A stretch of DNA of 64,000 nucleotides from Flavobacterium rhamnosiphilum (GCF_004349195.1 NZ_SMLG01000003.1:248001-312000), one strand, 5' to 3'; positions 28,781-38,135 are shown, counted from the stretch's first letter. Notes: generated by a model not told the origin, from the sequence alone. Program-made: numbers and translations.

Positions 28781-31700
28781 TTAAAAAATAACATTAAGTC
28801 CTAGTATAATAGAACGTTGAGCAGGATAGGCAATGAAGCTTGATAATTCCGGATCTATACCTGAGTATGGCGTAATGGTAAATAAGTTTTGTACATCGGC
28901 AGACAAACGAAGGGATTCAAATATTTTTTGATTTGGAAACATATTCTTTGTCAATGTATATCCTAATGTAATGTTACGACATTTCAAAAAGCCAGCTTTT
29001 TCTCTGTAAAAATTACCTACATAGCCACCGTAAGGATTCACTAATCCACTCGGATTGGTCCCTGTTGTGTTGTCAGAAGCCCAACGGTCTTTTACCATGT
29101 CTAAAGCGTTCCAACCAAATGACCCCATTTTACTGGACAAATCATAAGCAACAGCTTTATCATCATTATATTTTAGTCTGTCAAGCATACCGTACATAAA
29201 AATATTTAGATCAAATTTTTTGTATTTAAACGTATTTCCAAAACCATAGGTATAACCTGGATCTGAATTGCCTAAATAAATAGCATCTGCTGAACTCAAC
29301 TTACCATCTGGTATTCCGGTAAGATTACCCTCTGCATCATAGCCATTAAGGTCTTTCGCTTTTAGCATCCCTGGTTTCAGGTTAGGCATAGCAGCTGGGA
29401 CAGCTTCACCAATTTGTAATATTCCGTCTGTTTGGTATCCATATATTGCTCTAATAGGATCATGTAGTCCAACATATTTAGGCAACGTTTTTGCGACAAG
29501 AGGATCTCTTTCTTTCCAAGTATCTTCATAATGAGCGATATTAAAATCCGTTATCCAACTAAAGTCGTTTGACTTAATATTGACTGTTTTTAGCGTGAAC
29601 TCAAAACCCTTACTCTGTGTTTTACCAATGTTTGCTGCCACACTACTTACTACAGAAAAAGCAGGTAAGGGTCTAAAGCTTAATAAATCAGATATTGTTT
29701 TGTCGAATACTTCAAATGTTCCGCTGATACGATCGTTAAACAAACCAAAATCCAATCCAAGGTTTATCTCTCTAGCCGTTTCCCAGCTTAGTTCAGGATT
29801 TGCCAATTGACTTTGGTAAACCCCTGTGCTTTGTGTATCCCCAAAAACATAATTAGAACCCGCTCTATAAAAAGGAAAAGCATTCGCTCCTATATTACTG
29901 TTTCCAGTTGTTCCATAACTGGCTCTTACTTTCAAAAAGGAAATTGCCGTCAAATTTTGCATAAATTCCTCGTTTGATATTTTCCAAGCTGCTGAAACAG
30001 AAGGGAACCAACCATATTTTTTATTCTCAGCAAAATTTGAAGAACCATCACGACGAATAGATCCTTGTAAAATATACTTGCCTTGATAATCGTATCCTAA
30101 TCTCCCGAAATAAGAAGCCCAAACTTGTTCGTCTTTAAAAGAACCTACAGTAGGTCTTGGAGCTTCGCCAACTTCTAGACTGTTATATAAAAATCCATCT
30201 GTTATAAACTGGCTGTTACCCGCATTAAAACCTTCTCTGGAACGCACTTGGTAAGAATAACCTGCAACTCCATTCAAATGATGGTTCTCATTAATATCTT
30301 TTTTATAAGCTAATGTGTATTCTAACAAACTAGTATTAGAAGTATTTTCACTAATATTTGCGACACCACCATTCCTTGCTCCATATAAAAATGATTTCGG
30401 CAAATAAGTACTGCGTTTTGCAGTAGACTGATCGTAGCTAAAGTTAGCTTTTGCTTTCAAATTCTTAATGATTTCCCATTCTGCAAAGGCAGTAGTCATT
30501 AATCTGTTTAGCACAGTTTTATCAGTAGTTTCCAAAAATGAAACTGGGTTTGGGGCGTTTTTATAATCCGGATTCAACGGATAAGAACCATCCGGAGCTA
30601 CTAAATCAACAGTAGGCGGATGGTAAAATGCCGCTAAAATAATCCCCGAGTTTTCAAACTGACCCGTACCAATAGAGGGGTTCTCACTAAAAGATTTTGT
30701 TTCAATCAAGTTTACTCCAACTTTCAGTTTATCGGTAACTATCTGATCTAAATTAATACGACCCGTATATCTTTTGTAAGATGAGGTTTTGATAACACCT
30801 TCCTGATTAAGATAATTTCCAGACACAAAATATTTTGTTTTATCAGTTCCACCAGCAATAGATAAATCATGTTGAAAAAGAAGACCCGATTGGGTAATTT
30901 TATCCAAAGCATTTACACCTTCCCCTGCGCTGTCTATTTCTGCCTGCGAAAATTTAGGAATAAAAGCAGGGACTGTAGACGGATCTGTAGTACCATAAGG
31001 TGCAATTTTTTTGGTCAATAAGTATTTTTCTTTCGTTATACGGTTGCGTTCCACCATATAATCATGTTTATTCAAAATATCGTAAAATTGAGCAGGTTGC
31101 TGAAAGGCACTACTCGCACTGTAATTCACTTTTGCTTCGCCTGTTTTCCCTCTTTTAGTTGTAATCAGGATTACTCCGCCACCTGCTCTGGCACCATAAA
31201 TGGCAGCAGCACTTGCGTCTTTTAAAACCTCTACAGATTCAACATCATTAGGATTAATAAAGTTTAATAGTGAACGGCTGATACCAGCTCCAAAAGGGCT
31301 ACCACTTCCAGGTTCACCAGCTCCTGCATCAATAGGAACTCCATCAACTACATACAGCACTCCATAAGAAGCGAAGGAAGCATTTCCTCTTATTTGTACA
31401 TTTACACCAGCGCCCGGTTGTCCTGAAGTTTGAGTAGCCACCAATCCTGCGGCTCTTCCGCTTAAAGCTTGATCAATAGATGTATTTGCTCCTTTAGGAA
31501 TATCAGCCGTTTTTATAGTAGAAATGGCTCCTGTAATATCTTTCCTTTTTGTGGTTCCATATCCAATTACAACCACATCCTCCAGTTTTTGCCCTTCCTC
31601 TTTTAGAACAATAATGAGGGGGTCTTTTCCAATGACTACCTCTTGTTCTTGCATGCCAATAAAGGAAATAACTAACTTTGTAGCGTTTTCAGGCACTTCA

Positions 31701-32212
31701 ATCATAAAACTACCGTCAAATCCAGTCTGCACTGCAACAGTACTTCCTTTGACATGTACGTTAGCGCCAGGTATAGGTTCTCCTTTTTCATTAATCACTT
31801 TCCCTTTAACTAACTTTTGCACTAGTGACAAATTGGTTGCCTCTTTTACTTTTTCGGCTTTAGGAACAAACGAAATTGTTTTCCCCTCGATAACCCATGT
31901 GATTGGTTGATCTACAAAAACTTGTTCCAGCACCTTCTCAATTGAGGCATTCACTACATTAATGGAGATGGGCTTAACATTTTTCAGAATAGCAACGTCA
32001 TAGAAAAAAACATAATTCGTTTGATTTTTTATGACCGATAATACTTTTTTAAACGCTACATTCTTTCCCGAGAAAGTAATCGTTTGTGAAGATACTGCTG
32101 CCGAAACTTGTAAAGTTAGAGCGATAACCAGTATGGATGTTAATTTCATAACTTTCCAGGTTTTAGAGCTAGGCCAATAATTTTTTGGCTTGGTTTTTGG
32201 TAATAATTTCAT
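28781..32212 (-). CDS. SusC family TonB-dependent transporter with STN domain
   Basis: 1143 residues. A long n-region signal peptide is followed by a secretin/TonB short N-terminal (STN) domain (about 45-115, ISINVVNASIEKVLEQVFVD), which binds FecR-type anti-sigma factors. A carboxypeptidase-like repeat domain then begins KGKVINEKGEPIPGANVHVK. The plug domain starts DVVVIGYGTTKRKDITGAIS, the TonB-box region, and the C-terminal barrel ends PAQRSIILGLNVIF. It imports oligosaccharides and passes the signal to the FecR/sigma pair encoded upstream. Confidence 0.96.
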   Translation of the reverse strand: MKLLPKTKPKNYWPSSKTWKVMKLTSILVIALTLQVSAAVSSQTITFSGKNVAFKKVLSVIKNQTNYVFFYDVAILKNVKPISINVVNASIEKVLEQVFVDQPITWVIEGKTISFVPKAEKVKEATNLSLVQKLVKGKVINEKGEPIPGANVHVKGSTVAVQTGFDGSFMIEVPENATKLVISFIGMQEQEVVIGKDPLIIVLKEEGQKLEDVVVIGYGTTKRKDITGAISTIKTADIPKGANTSIDQALSGRAAGLVATQTSGQPGAGVNVQIRGNASFASYGVLYVVDGVPIDAGAGEPGSGSPFGAGISRSLLNFINPNDVESVEVLKDASAAAIYGARAGGGVILITTKRGKTGEAKVNYSASSAFQQPAQFYDILNKHDYMVERNRITKEKYLLTKKIAPYGTTDPSTVPAFIPKFSQAEIDSAGEGVNALDKITQSGLLFQHDLSIAGGTDKTKYFVSGNYLNQEGVIKTSSYKRYTGRINLDQIVTDKLKVGVNLIETKSFSENPSIGTGQFENSGIILAAFYHPPTVDLVAPDGSYPLNPDYKNAPNPVSFLETTDKTVLNRLMTTAFAEWEIIKNLKAKANFSYDQSTAKRSTYLPKSFLYGARNGGVANISENTSNTSLLEYTLAYKKDINENHHLNGVAGYSYQVRSREGFNAGNSQFITDGFLYNSLEVGEAPRPTVGSFKDEQVWASYFGRLGYDYQGKYILQGSIRRDGSSNFAENKKYGWFPSVSAAWKISNEEFMQNLTAISFLKVRASYGTTGNSNIGANAFPFYRAGSNYVFGDTQSTGVYQSQLANPELSWETAREINLGLDFGLFNDRISGTFEVFDKTISDLLSFRPLPAFSVVSSVAANIGKTQSKGFEFTLKTVNIKSNDFSWITDFNIAHYEDTWKERDPLVAKTLPKYVGLHDPIRAIYGYQTDGILQIGEAVPAAMPNLKPGMLKAKDLNGYDAEGNLTGIPDGKLSSADAIYLGNSDPGYTYGFGNTFKYKKFDLNIFMYGMLDRLKYNDDKAVAYDLSSKMGSFGWNALDMVKDRWASDNTTGTNPSGLVNPYGGYVGNFYREKAGFLKCRNITLGYTLTKNMFPNQKIFESLRLSADVQNLFTITPYSGIDPELSSFIAYPAQRSIILGLNVIF

Positions 32213-32219
32213 ACTTTTG
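32212..32219 (+). promoter_or_regulatory. Plus-strand -7 box opposite the susC start
   Basis: TACTTTTG, an exact TAnnTTTG match, overlapping the susC start codon on the other strand. A TTTG at 32184-32187 lies 24 bp upstream, slightly farther than usual. It could drive an antisense transcript that ends at the terminator at 32304-32338. Confidence 0.35.
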
Positions 32220-32225
32220 GTAATG

Positions 32226-32338
32226 GTTTTTGGTTAATAATAAATTCTCCTCGCTTGGTTTATCTATCTATTTTTCCATAACTGTTCCTTCTTTTAGGAA
32301 CCAGCCAGCGATGCTTCCAACATCTGCTGGCTTTTTTT
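32226..32338 (+). ncRNA. Possible antisense sRNA to the susC leader
   Basis: About 112 nt between the plus-strand -7 box at 32212 and the T-run terminator at 32304-32338. It would be fully complementary to the susC 5' leader, and includes a second small hairpin (GTTCCT/AGGAAC). The layout resembles the DonS-type antisense RNAs known from Bacteroides PULs. Inference from position and signals only; no RNA evidence. Confidence 0.35.
32304..32338 (+). terminator. Plus-strand terminator in the fecR-susC spacer
   Basis: GCCAGCGATG pairs with CATCTGCTGGC (one bulged T, 7-nt loop) and is followed by seven T on the plus strand. No plus-strand protein gene lies upstream, so it needs another explanation such as an antisense RNA. 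Confidence 0.7.
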
Positions 32339-32391
32339 ATGGATAACAAATACATATTTTATAAAAAAGGGTTTCCCCGTTCTAATCTAAA

Positions 32392-33564
32392 TTATGGCAT
32401 CACTCTTAAAATCTTTCCATCGATTTTAAAATGAACCTTATTCTTTTCTAAAATTTTTAATACTTGTGATAGCTGTAAATTTCTTTGTATTTCTCCTTCA
32501 AATGTTCTTGAAGGCACATCCTTTTCGAATACGACATCTACATCATACCAACGGCTCAATTGGCGCAAAACCGTTTGAAGACTAGCATTGTCAAAGTAGA
32601 ATACGCCGTTTTTCCACCCCATCACTTCATCCAAATTCACGTTATCGTTTACGACAATCGCGGCGGTCTTCTGCTTTTTAGCTTGCTGCCCAGGTTTCAA
32701 TAATACTTTTTTACCTTTTTCAGTAATTAACACGCTTCCTTCCAAAAGGGTGGTATTTATTGCCGCTTCATCATCGTACGCATTTACGTTAAAATGTGTC
32801 CCTAACACATTGACCTGCATGTCATCGACTGAAACGATAAAGGGTCTTGTTTTATCTTTAGCTACTTCAAAATATACTTCTCCAGTTGTCGTTACTTTTC
32901 TTTCGTTTGCCGCGAAAGAAGTAGGAAAAGTAATTGACGAAGATGCATTGAGCCATACTTTTGTACCATCTGACAATTCCAGATTATACTGACGCGCTCT
33001 GGGAGTGGTCATGGTATTGTACACCGATTGCGCATTGTTACCCGCCGTATATACAACCCCGCCATTCTTTTTTGAAACAGCCGTATTGTTTTGATTGGCC
33101 AACAATCCATTTGCTACACTATCCAAAACGATTTTTGAACCGTTGGAAAGGGTAAGTATTGCGCCTGTTTTACCCGGCTCTTTATCATCGCTTCCCTTTG
33201 ACGCAACCGCCACAGGAGATTGATCGCTTTTTTGAAAGATAACAAGAGTCCCAATACCAATGGCTACTAAGACACTTGCAGCAACCGCTATTTTTCTCCA
33301 GTTGAATAACCCTAAAACGGACGATTCTTTTGTTTTTGAAGAAGCATTCATTTTCTCCCTAAGTTCCTTAATGAATTTTTCAGTTGCTTCAGAACTAATA
33401 GAAGGAATTTCTACGGAGTCATAATTTTCTCGAAGAAAGACATCCAATTCCTCTGAATATTGGGGATCATCCAGCATTGGAAGCAGCATTGCCTTACCTT
33501 CGGGAGAAATTTCTCCTGAAATAAACTGATTCATAAGCTCTTTAAATACTTCGTTTTGATACAT
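32392..33564 (-). CDS. FecR family anti-sigma factor
   Basis: 390 residues. An N-terminal cytoplasmic helical part of about 90 residues is followed by a membrane segment (IAVAASVLVAIGIGTLVIF), then the FecR domain (LSDGTKVWLNASSSITFPTS, VTTTGEVYFEVAKDKTRPFI, VLGTHFNVNAYDDE). The C-terminal part is an STN-like domain (DNASLQTVLRQLSRWYDVDV). It holds the ECF sigma factor encoded 87 bp upstream and releases it when the SusC transporter is loaded. Confidence 0.95.
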   Translation of the reverse strand: MYQNEVFKELMNQFISGEISPEGKAMLLPMLDDPQYSEELDVFLRENYDSVEIPSISSEATEKFIKELREKMNASSKTKESSVLGLFNWRKIAVAASVLVAIGIGTLVIFQKSDQSPVAVASKGSDDKEPGKTGAILTLSNGSKIVLDSVANGLLANQNNTAVSKKNGGVVYTAGNNAQSVYNTMTTPRARQYNLELSDGTKVWLNASSSITFPTSFAANERKVTTTGEVYFEVAKDKTRPFIVSVDDMQVNVLGTHFNVNAYDDEAAINTTLLEGSVLITEKGKKVLLKPGQQAKKQKTAAIVVNDNVNLDEVMGWKNGVFYFDNASLQTVLRQLSRWYDVDVVFEKDVPSRTFEGEIQRNLQLSQVLKILEKNKVHFKIDGKILRVMP

Positions 33565-33651
33565 AAATGCAAGATTTTGGGCCGACCTAAGCTGTCCTCC
33601 AATTATAAAGACGAGTATTGGTTGCTAAAGTGGCAATGAAAAATAAAAAAA

Positions 33652-34251
33652 TTATGAAAAAAAATTTACCCCTAATGAAATTAGTGTTAATAAATTGACA
33701 TTATAATGCTTGTGTAGGTAATTTCTAAGAAAATTCAATGCCTGCACCAAATGCCAACGAACGGTTCTTTTAGCGATACCCAATTCTTTACTGATATAGT
33801 CGGCATCTCTCCCTTCTATACGGCTTAACAGGAAAACGGAACGCCTGGGTTCCGGTAAAAGTGTAGCCCCCTCATTTATAATTTCAACCAATTCTTTAAA
33901 CTCATATTGTTCATCTGGTTTGAAAAATAGCTCTTGTAGTTTTTCTCCTTTTAGCGAATCCGTTTCTATAAGTTTTTTCCGAATATGACTGACAATTAAA
34001 TTGCGACTCACGATAAAAAGGTAGTTGTCAAAACTCTTTACTTCAGATAGTTTTTTTCGTTTTTCCCAAATCTGAATAAAAATATCTTGCGTTAATTCCT
34101 CGGCAACTGGATATGATTTCACAAAGCTGAGGGCATGCTGAAGCACCTTTTTCCAGTGTCTTTCAACAAGTTGCGTATAGGCCAATTCATTTCCCGCAGC
34201 CACCCTTAGTAAAAGAGCAGATTCATTTGAAGATATCAATTGGGAGTTCAT
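33652..34251 (-). CDS. ECF RNA polymerase sigma factor (FecI/SusC-type)
   Basis: 199 residues. Region 2 is AYTQLVERHWKKVLQHALSF to ELTQDIFIQIWEKRKKL; region 4 is LPEPRRSVFLLSRIEGRDAD then YISKELGIAKRTVRWHLVQA. This is the Bacteroidetes expansion family 1 type paired with FecR and SusC. It starts the PUL regulatory unit and is expected to activate susCD. It is separated from umuD by 284 bp. Confidence 0.95.
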   Translation of the reverse strand: MNSQLISSNESALLLRVAAGNELAYTQLVERHWKKVLQHALSFVKSYPVAEELTQDIFIQIWEKRKKLSEVKSFDNYLFIVSRNLIVSHIRKKLIETDSLKGEKLQELFFKPDEQYEFKELVEIINEGATLLPEPRRSVFLLSRIEGRDADYISKELGIAKRTVRWHLVQALNFLRNYLHKHYNVNLLTLISLGVNFFS

Positions 34252-34535
34252 ACTATAGGTCGGCTGTTAGTTTTAATGCAATACGATTGGAGCAAACATA
34301 GCCAAAATAAATAAAAATACGGGAGAGAGAGTGAAATTTATTAAAGCGTTCACATCGTTAATTTTCTTAAAATTTATTTTATTCATCATTAAAACTTATG
34401 AAATGATGTGCTTTATATGGCCATATAGTATAAAATATAGATATTTGGCAATTTCGAAATTAGTTTTTAATTTACTGACAACCCAAAATTTCACATAGTC
34501 ATTGTCATTACAGCAATTTTCAGCTAAAAACGACA

Positions 34536-34976
34536 CTATACTTTCTTAATCACATAGGTCACAATTCCCCAAATGATTAATTGGTTTTCTTCGGTGACTT
34601 TTATTGGAGAATAATTGGGATTTTCAGGCATCAGATACAAACAGTCTTTCTCCAGTTGCATGCGTTTTACAGTAAACTCTCCATCGATAAAACAAATCGC
34701 AATTTTATTGTTTTGCGGTTCCAAACTTCTATCCACAACAAGAACATCTTTGTCATTTATACCCGCATCAATCATGGAATTCCCTTTGACTTTGATGTAA
34801 AAAGTCGCCAACGGATTTTCGCTAAGTTCCTTGTTCAAATCAATATTAGTTTCCATAAAATCAGCCGCCGGCGATGGAAATCCAGCCGAAACACCTTCGT
34901 TTATGAAAGGAATTCGCAATTCACTTTCAAAATCAGGCAGAAAAAAATTCAATTTTTGCTCTTTGTTTATTGACAT
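34536..34976 (-). CDS. umuD: UmuD-like S24 protease subunit
   Basis: 146 residues without an HTH domain, so it is not a LexA or phage repressor. The self-cleavage site is A31-G32 (SAGFPSPA), the nucleophile S67 is in KGNSMIDAG, and the base K104 is in GEFTVKRM. The gene overlaps the 3' end of umuC by 10 bp. In E. coli umuD precedes umuC; here it follows it. Cleaved UmuD' would form polymerase V with UmuC. Confidence 0.92.
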   Translation of the reverse strand: MSINKEQKLNFFLPDFESELRIPFINEGVSAGFPSPAADFMETNIDLNKELSENPLATFYIKVKGNSMIDAGINDKDVLVVDRSLEPQNNKIAICFIDGEFTVKRMQLEKDCLYLMPENPNYSPIKVTEENQLIIWGIVTYVIKKV

Positions 34977-36241
34977 TTTATTTCAAGAATATCTTTAAAA
35001 TTAGTGGTGTATCTGGGTGACAAATGATTCTGGTTCATATTCCAGGTCAAGCTTAAATTTTGGGTAGCCAACTTTACTTTTTTATCTCCAATCTTGTTAT
35101 TGAGTCCATCCATCACTTTCATCAGTACCAAATGTTTTGGGTTTTCCTCATCAAACAACTGCAACTGTTTCTTGTTCTGATCAATCAATTCGGTAACGAT
35201 AACACCTGCTTTCTTGAATTTTATAGTTTCATTTCCTTTGTGCAGTTTTTTCAACATATCAATGGCTGCATTCGAAATCGTCAGCGTAGAATTTGACGCA
35301 TAAGGCAATGTAATCGCCATATTAAAATAATATTTCGAGGTTTGTACCGTATGTTTATCAACCACCAGCATCACGATAATGGTATGACAGCAGGAGTTTT
35401 GCTTCCGCAATTTCTCTGCACAAACTGATGCAAAAGTGGCCACGCGTTCGCGCAGCAAATCAAAATCGGAGATTTGTTTTGGGAAACTTCTGGTCGTGGC
35501 AATGCTTTTCTTTTGATCAACAATGGGCTCTAAATCCAAAACTGATTTTCCTTCGAGTTCATATTTCAAACGCAAACCGGTCACGCCCATTTCTTTCCTG
35601 ATCCAAGCTTCGTGTTGTGGTGCAATAAAGTCTAAAGCAGTCACAATGTTTTTGGCTTTCATCTTTTTATTCATGCGATAGCCAATGCCCCAGACATCTT
35701 CAATCTTTGTCCATTTCAAGGCTTTGATTCGTTTTTCATCACTATCTATTACGTAAACACCTTGCGTTCTGCCTTGGAATTTTTTGGCTATTTTATTGGC
35801 TACTTTTGATAATGCTTTCGTTGGTGCAAAACCAATACAAACGGGAATTCCTACCCATTTTTGCACCCGGGCTTTCATTTGAATTCCATAATCGTGGTAA
35901 TCGGAAATAGTCAAACCATCAAAATTAAGGAAGGCTTCGTCGATGCTGTAAATTTCCACATTAGGTGTAAACTGACTTAAAATTGCCATCACCCGATTGC
36001 TCAAATCACCATAAAGCGGATAATTCGAAGAAAATAGTTGCACCTTTTTCTCTTTTACCAATTCCCTAATCTTGAATATCGGCGCACCCATAGGGACTCC
36101 AACATCCTTTGCTTCATTGCTTCTGGAAATCACACAACCGTCATTATTTGACAATATTGCAACGGGTTTCCCAACGAACTGCGGTTGAAAAACGCGTTCG
36201 CAGGAAGTATAGAAATTGTTACAATCGACTAAAGCATACAT
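34967..36241 (-). CDS. umuC: UmuC-like Y-family DNA polymerase
   Basis: 424 residues, the usual length. Catalytic residues are in MYALVDCNNFYTSCERVFQP (D6) and YSIDEAFLNF; NNDGCVISRSNEAKDVGVPM and PVCIGFAPTKALSKVANKIA are conserved palm/finger blocks. It carries out error-prone translesion synthesis with UmuD'. A -7 box (TAATTTTG, 36246-36253) ends 4 bp before the ATG, so the transcript may have almost no leader. Confidence 0.95.
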   Translation of the reverse strand: MYALVDCNNFYTSCERVFQPQFVGKPVAILSNNDGCVISRSNEAKDVGVPMGAPIFKIRELVKEKKVQLFSSNYPLYGDLSNRVMAILSQFTPNVEIYSIDEAFLNFDGLTISDYHDYGIQMKARVQKWVGIPVCIGFAPTKALSKVANKIAKKFQGRTQGVYVIDSDEKRIKALKWTKIEDVWGIGYRMNKKMKAKNIVTALDFIAPQHEAWIRKEMGVTGLRLKYELEGKSVLDLEPIVDQKKSIATTRSFPKQISDFDLLRERVATFASVCAEKLRKQNSCCHTIIVMLVVDKHTVQTSKYYFNMAITLPYASNSTLTISNAAIDMLKKLHKGNETIKFKKAGVIVTELIDQNKKQLQLFDEENPKHLVLMKVMDGLNNKIGDKKVKLATQNLSLTWNMNQNHLSPRYTTNFKDILEIKCQ

Positions 36242-36645
36242 GTTACAAAATTACTCAATATCAATTGATGCGAGTTCGTAACCAAAGTTAATTTTAAAGC
36301 AATGTTGATAAGTAGTTTTATATAAAAAGATTTTTAAAAATTAGGTTCTTTCTCTTTTCTTGGGATTATTTCTTCGTCAAAACCACAAAAAAATGCATCG
36401 AACCCAACAGAAATTGTATTAAAAAAATCTTAATGTTAGCTTCTGAATAAAATTATTTTTTATTTTTTTTAAACACCAATACGTTGATTTTAAACAAATT
36501 ATATGTTAAAAATCAATTCATAATCTAAAAACACAACACCGTGATTCAAATCTTTGGCATGCTACTTGAATATACCTAATCAAATAAGTAAAAAAAGCGA
36601 AAGCCGAAAAGCTCAAGAGTAGGCAAAATTCAAAATATATTTATC
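36242..36645. other. 404-bp intergenic region between divergent genes
   Basis: Holds the umuC -7 box and next to it a perfect 10-bp palindrome ATCAATTGAT (36260-36269), which could be an operator. The rest is very AT-rich. Near 36598-36622 there is a short run of AAAGCCGAAAAGC-type words. No further gene is seen. Confidence 0.6.
36246..36253 (-). promoter_or_regulatory. -7 box of umuC
   Basis: TAATTTTG on the minus strand, 4 bp from the start codon. If used, transcription would begin at or very near the ATG. Confidence 0.45.
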
Positions 36646-37314
36646 ATGAAAAAAATTACCCTTTTAGTAGCTAGTATCTTCGTATTTGGAGGTAGTGTAG
36701 TGAATGCAGCAGAAAAAATCGATTTTTCTGTTGAAAGAAGATCTCCAGTAGATTTTAGAAATGCCGACCCAATTGTGTTTACAGAAAGAGGAATTGAGTT
36801 CTTCATATTTCCTGACGGACAATTTGATTTTAATACACGCCCTTCAACCGGTTCAACCGACGGTATGTATTATAAATCAGGCAAAAAAAATGGTGTGAAT
36901 AAAACGTATGGTGCACCTGGAAATGTTCGAAACGGAAATTACGGTGTAAAAGTGGAACACGACTACATGGGCAGAATAAGACGTATTGGAAATGTGTTTA
37001 TCAACTATGACTCAAATGATAGAATCAAACGAGTGGGTTCAGTTTACATGACGTACAACCGTTATGCTTTGGAACGAGTAGGTGGTTTAGAAATTATCTA
37101 TAACCGTCGTGGTCAAATTGTTGATATTGTTGGATCCGTAAAAGGCGGCAGAGGTTATGAATACAGCCAAAACAACAATGGAAACAACGATTATGGTGAT
37201 AACCAAAACTCGAATGATGAAGATTACTACTATTATAGAACAAATGGCACAAAAGCCAAAATCGAGGACACCAAAGCAACAGGTAGTGTAGCCATCAGAA
37301 TAGACAGAAGATAG
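36646..37314 (+). CDS. Secreted protein with four YD-like repeats
   Basis: 222 residues with a signal peptide ending VVNAA. Residues about 98-165 contain four units of roughly 16 residues of the type V-x-I-x-Y-D-x-x-x-R-I-x-R-V-G (for example VFINYDSNDRIKRVGS and LEIIYNRRGQIVDIVGS), which resemble single RHS/YD repeats. The C-terminal part has a low-complexity Asn/Asp/Tyr stretch, then a basic end. It stands alone and is followed by a terminator. Function unknown. Confidence 0.75.
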   Translation: MKKITLLVASIFVFGGSVVNAAEKIDFSVERRSPVDFRNADPIVFTERGIEFFIFPDGQFDFNTRPSTGSTDGMYYKSGKKNGVNKTYGAPGNVRNGNYGVKVEHDYMGRIRRIGNVFINYDSNDRIKRVGSVYMTYNRYALERVGGLEIIYNRRGQIVDIVGSVKGGRGYEYSQNNNGNNDYGDNQNSNDEDYYYYRTNGTKAKIEDTKATGSVAIRIDRR

Positions 37315-37335
37315 TTAGTTATAAATGGTTGGTTT

Positions 37336-37373
37336 AAAAATTCCCGCTGGTATTCGTATCAGCGGGAATTTTG
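37336..37373. terminator. Bidirectional terminator
   Basis: AAAATTCCCGCTG pairs with CAGCGGGAATTTT around a short loop (37341-37370 core). It lies between the convergent 222-residue gene and the DsbA-type gene. Confidence 0.9.
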
Positions 37374-37391
37374 TTTGAAGTTATTTCCTTT

Positions 37392-38108
37392 TTAGTCACA
37401 ACCATCGATTCCACAACTGTCTCCATCAGTAGCATTCAATACAGTTGGCTTTATTTCAAATTTGCCTTCTTCCCATACTTTTTCGAGTGTTTTCACAAAC
37501 GTCTCAACATGTTGTGCCCCCGAAACTGCATATTTACTATCGAAAACAAAAAAGGGAACACCTTGAACACCGATAGCTTGCGCTTCTTTAATGTCTTGCT
37601 GCACTTCAGTTACGTAGGCATCAGAATGCAATACTTCATCAATAGCTTCCGCATTCAGTCCTACTTCCAGTCCCAACGTTTTCAATGTGTTCAGATCATT
37701 AACGTTCTTGCCATCGGTTAAATAGGCTTTGAACAACAATTCCTCTAAATCATTGGCCAGATTGTGTTTTTTAGCCAAATGCAACAAGCGGTGTGCATTC
37801 AATGAATTGGCCATAACCGCTTTTTCAAAATGAAAATCCAATCCTGAATTTTTAGCATTTTGGGTCATGTTGTCAAGCATGTCTTGTGCCCAATCCCTAT
37901 CTTTTCTATATTTTTCAGCTAAATGGTCTACCAAATTGTCTTCAGGAGAAGCAATAAAGCCGGCGTCTAACTGAAAACTTTTCCATTCAATTTCGACTGC
38001 GTTTTTATGTTCAAAATTCTGTAAAGCGGCTTCTATTCTTCTTTTTCCTATATAACAAAACGGACACATGATATCCGACCAAATTTGCACTTTTAATGTA
38101 TTTTCCAT
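37392..38108 (-). CDS. DsbA family (FrnE-like) oxidoreductase
   Basis: 238 residues with a thioredoxin fold and helical insertion. The redox motif is MCPFCYIG (C15, C18), and the cis-Pro block is IGVQGVPFFVFDSKYAVSGA. The C-terminus has an extra cysteine pair in GDSCGIDGCD. It lacks a signal peptide and should be cytoplasmic, like other FrnE-type proteins. An 18-bp palindrome overlaps its predicted -7 box. Confidence 0.9.
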   Translation of the reverse strand: MENTLKVQIWSDIMCPFCYIGKRRIEAALQNFEHKNAVEIEWKSFQLDAGFIASPEDNLVDHLAEKYRKDRDWAQDMLDNMTQNAKNSGLDFHFEKAVMANSLNAHRLLHLAKKHNLANDLEELLFKAYLTDGKNVNDLNTLKTLGLEVGLNAEAIDEVLHSDAYVTEVQQDIKEAQAIGVQGVPFFVFDSKYAVSGAQHVETFVKTLEKVWEEGKFEIKPTVLNATDGDSCGIDGCD

Positions 38109-38135
38109 CTTTATTACTTTTGTAAATAATTAAAT

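Noticed and set aside
32304..32338. Hairpin as an attenuator of susC
   Set aside because: The T run is on the plus strand only; on the minus strand, the direction of susC, no T run follows the hairpin.
34536..34976. S24 protein as phage repressor or LexA
   Set aside because: It lacks an HTH domain and overlaps umuC, so UmuD fits better.
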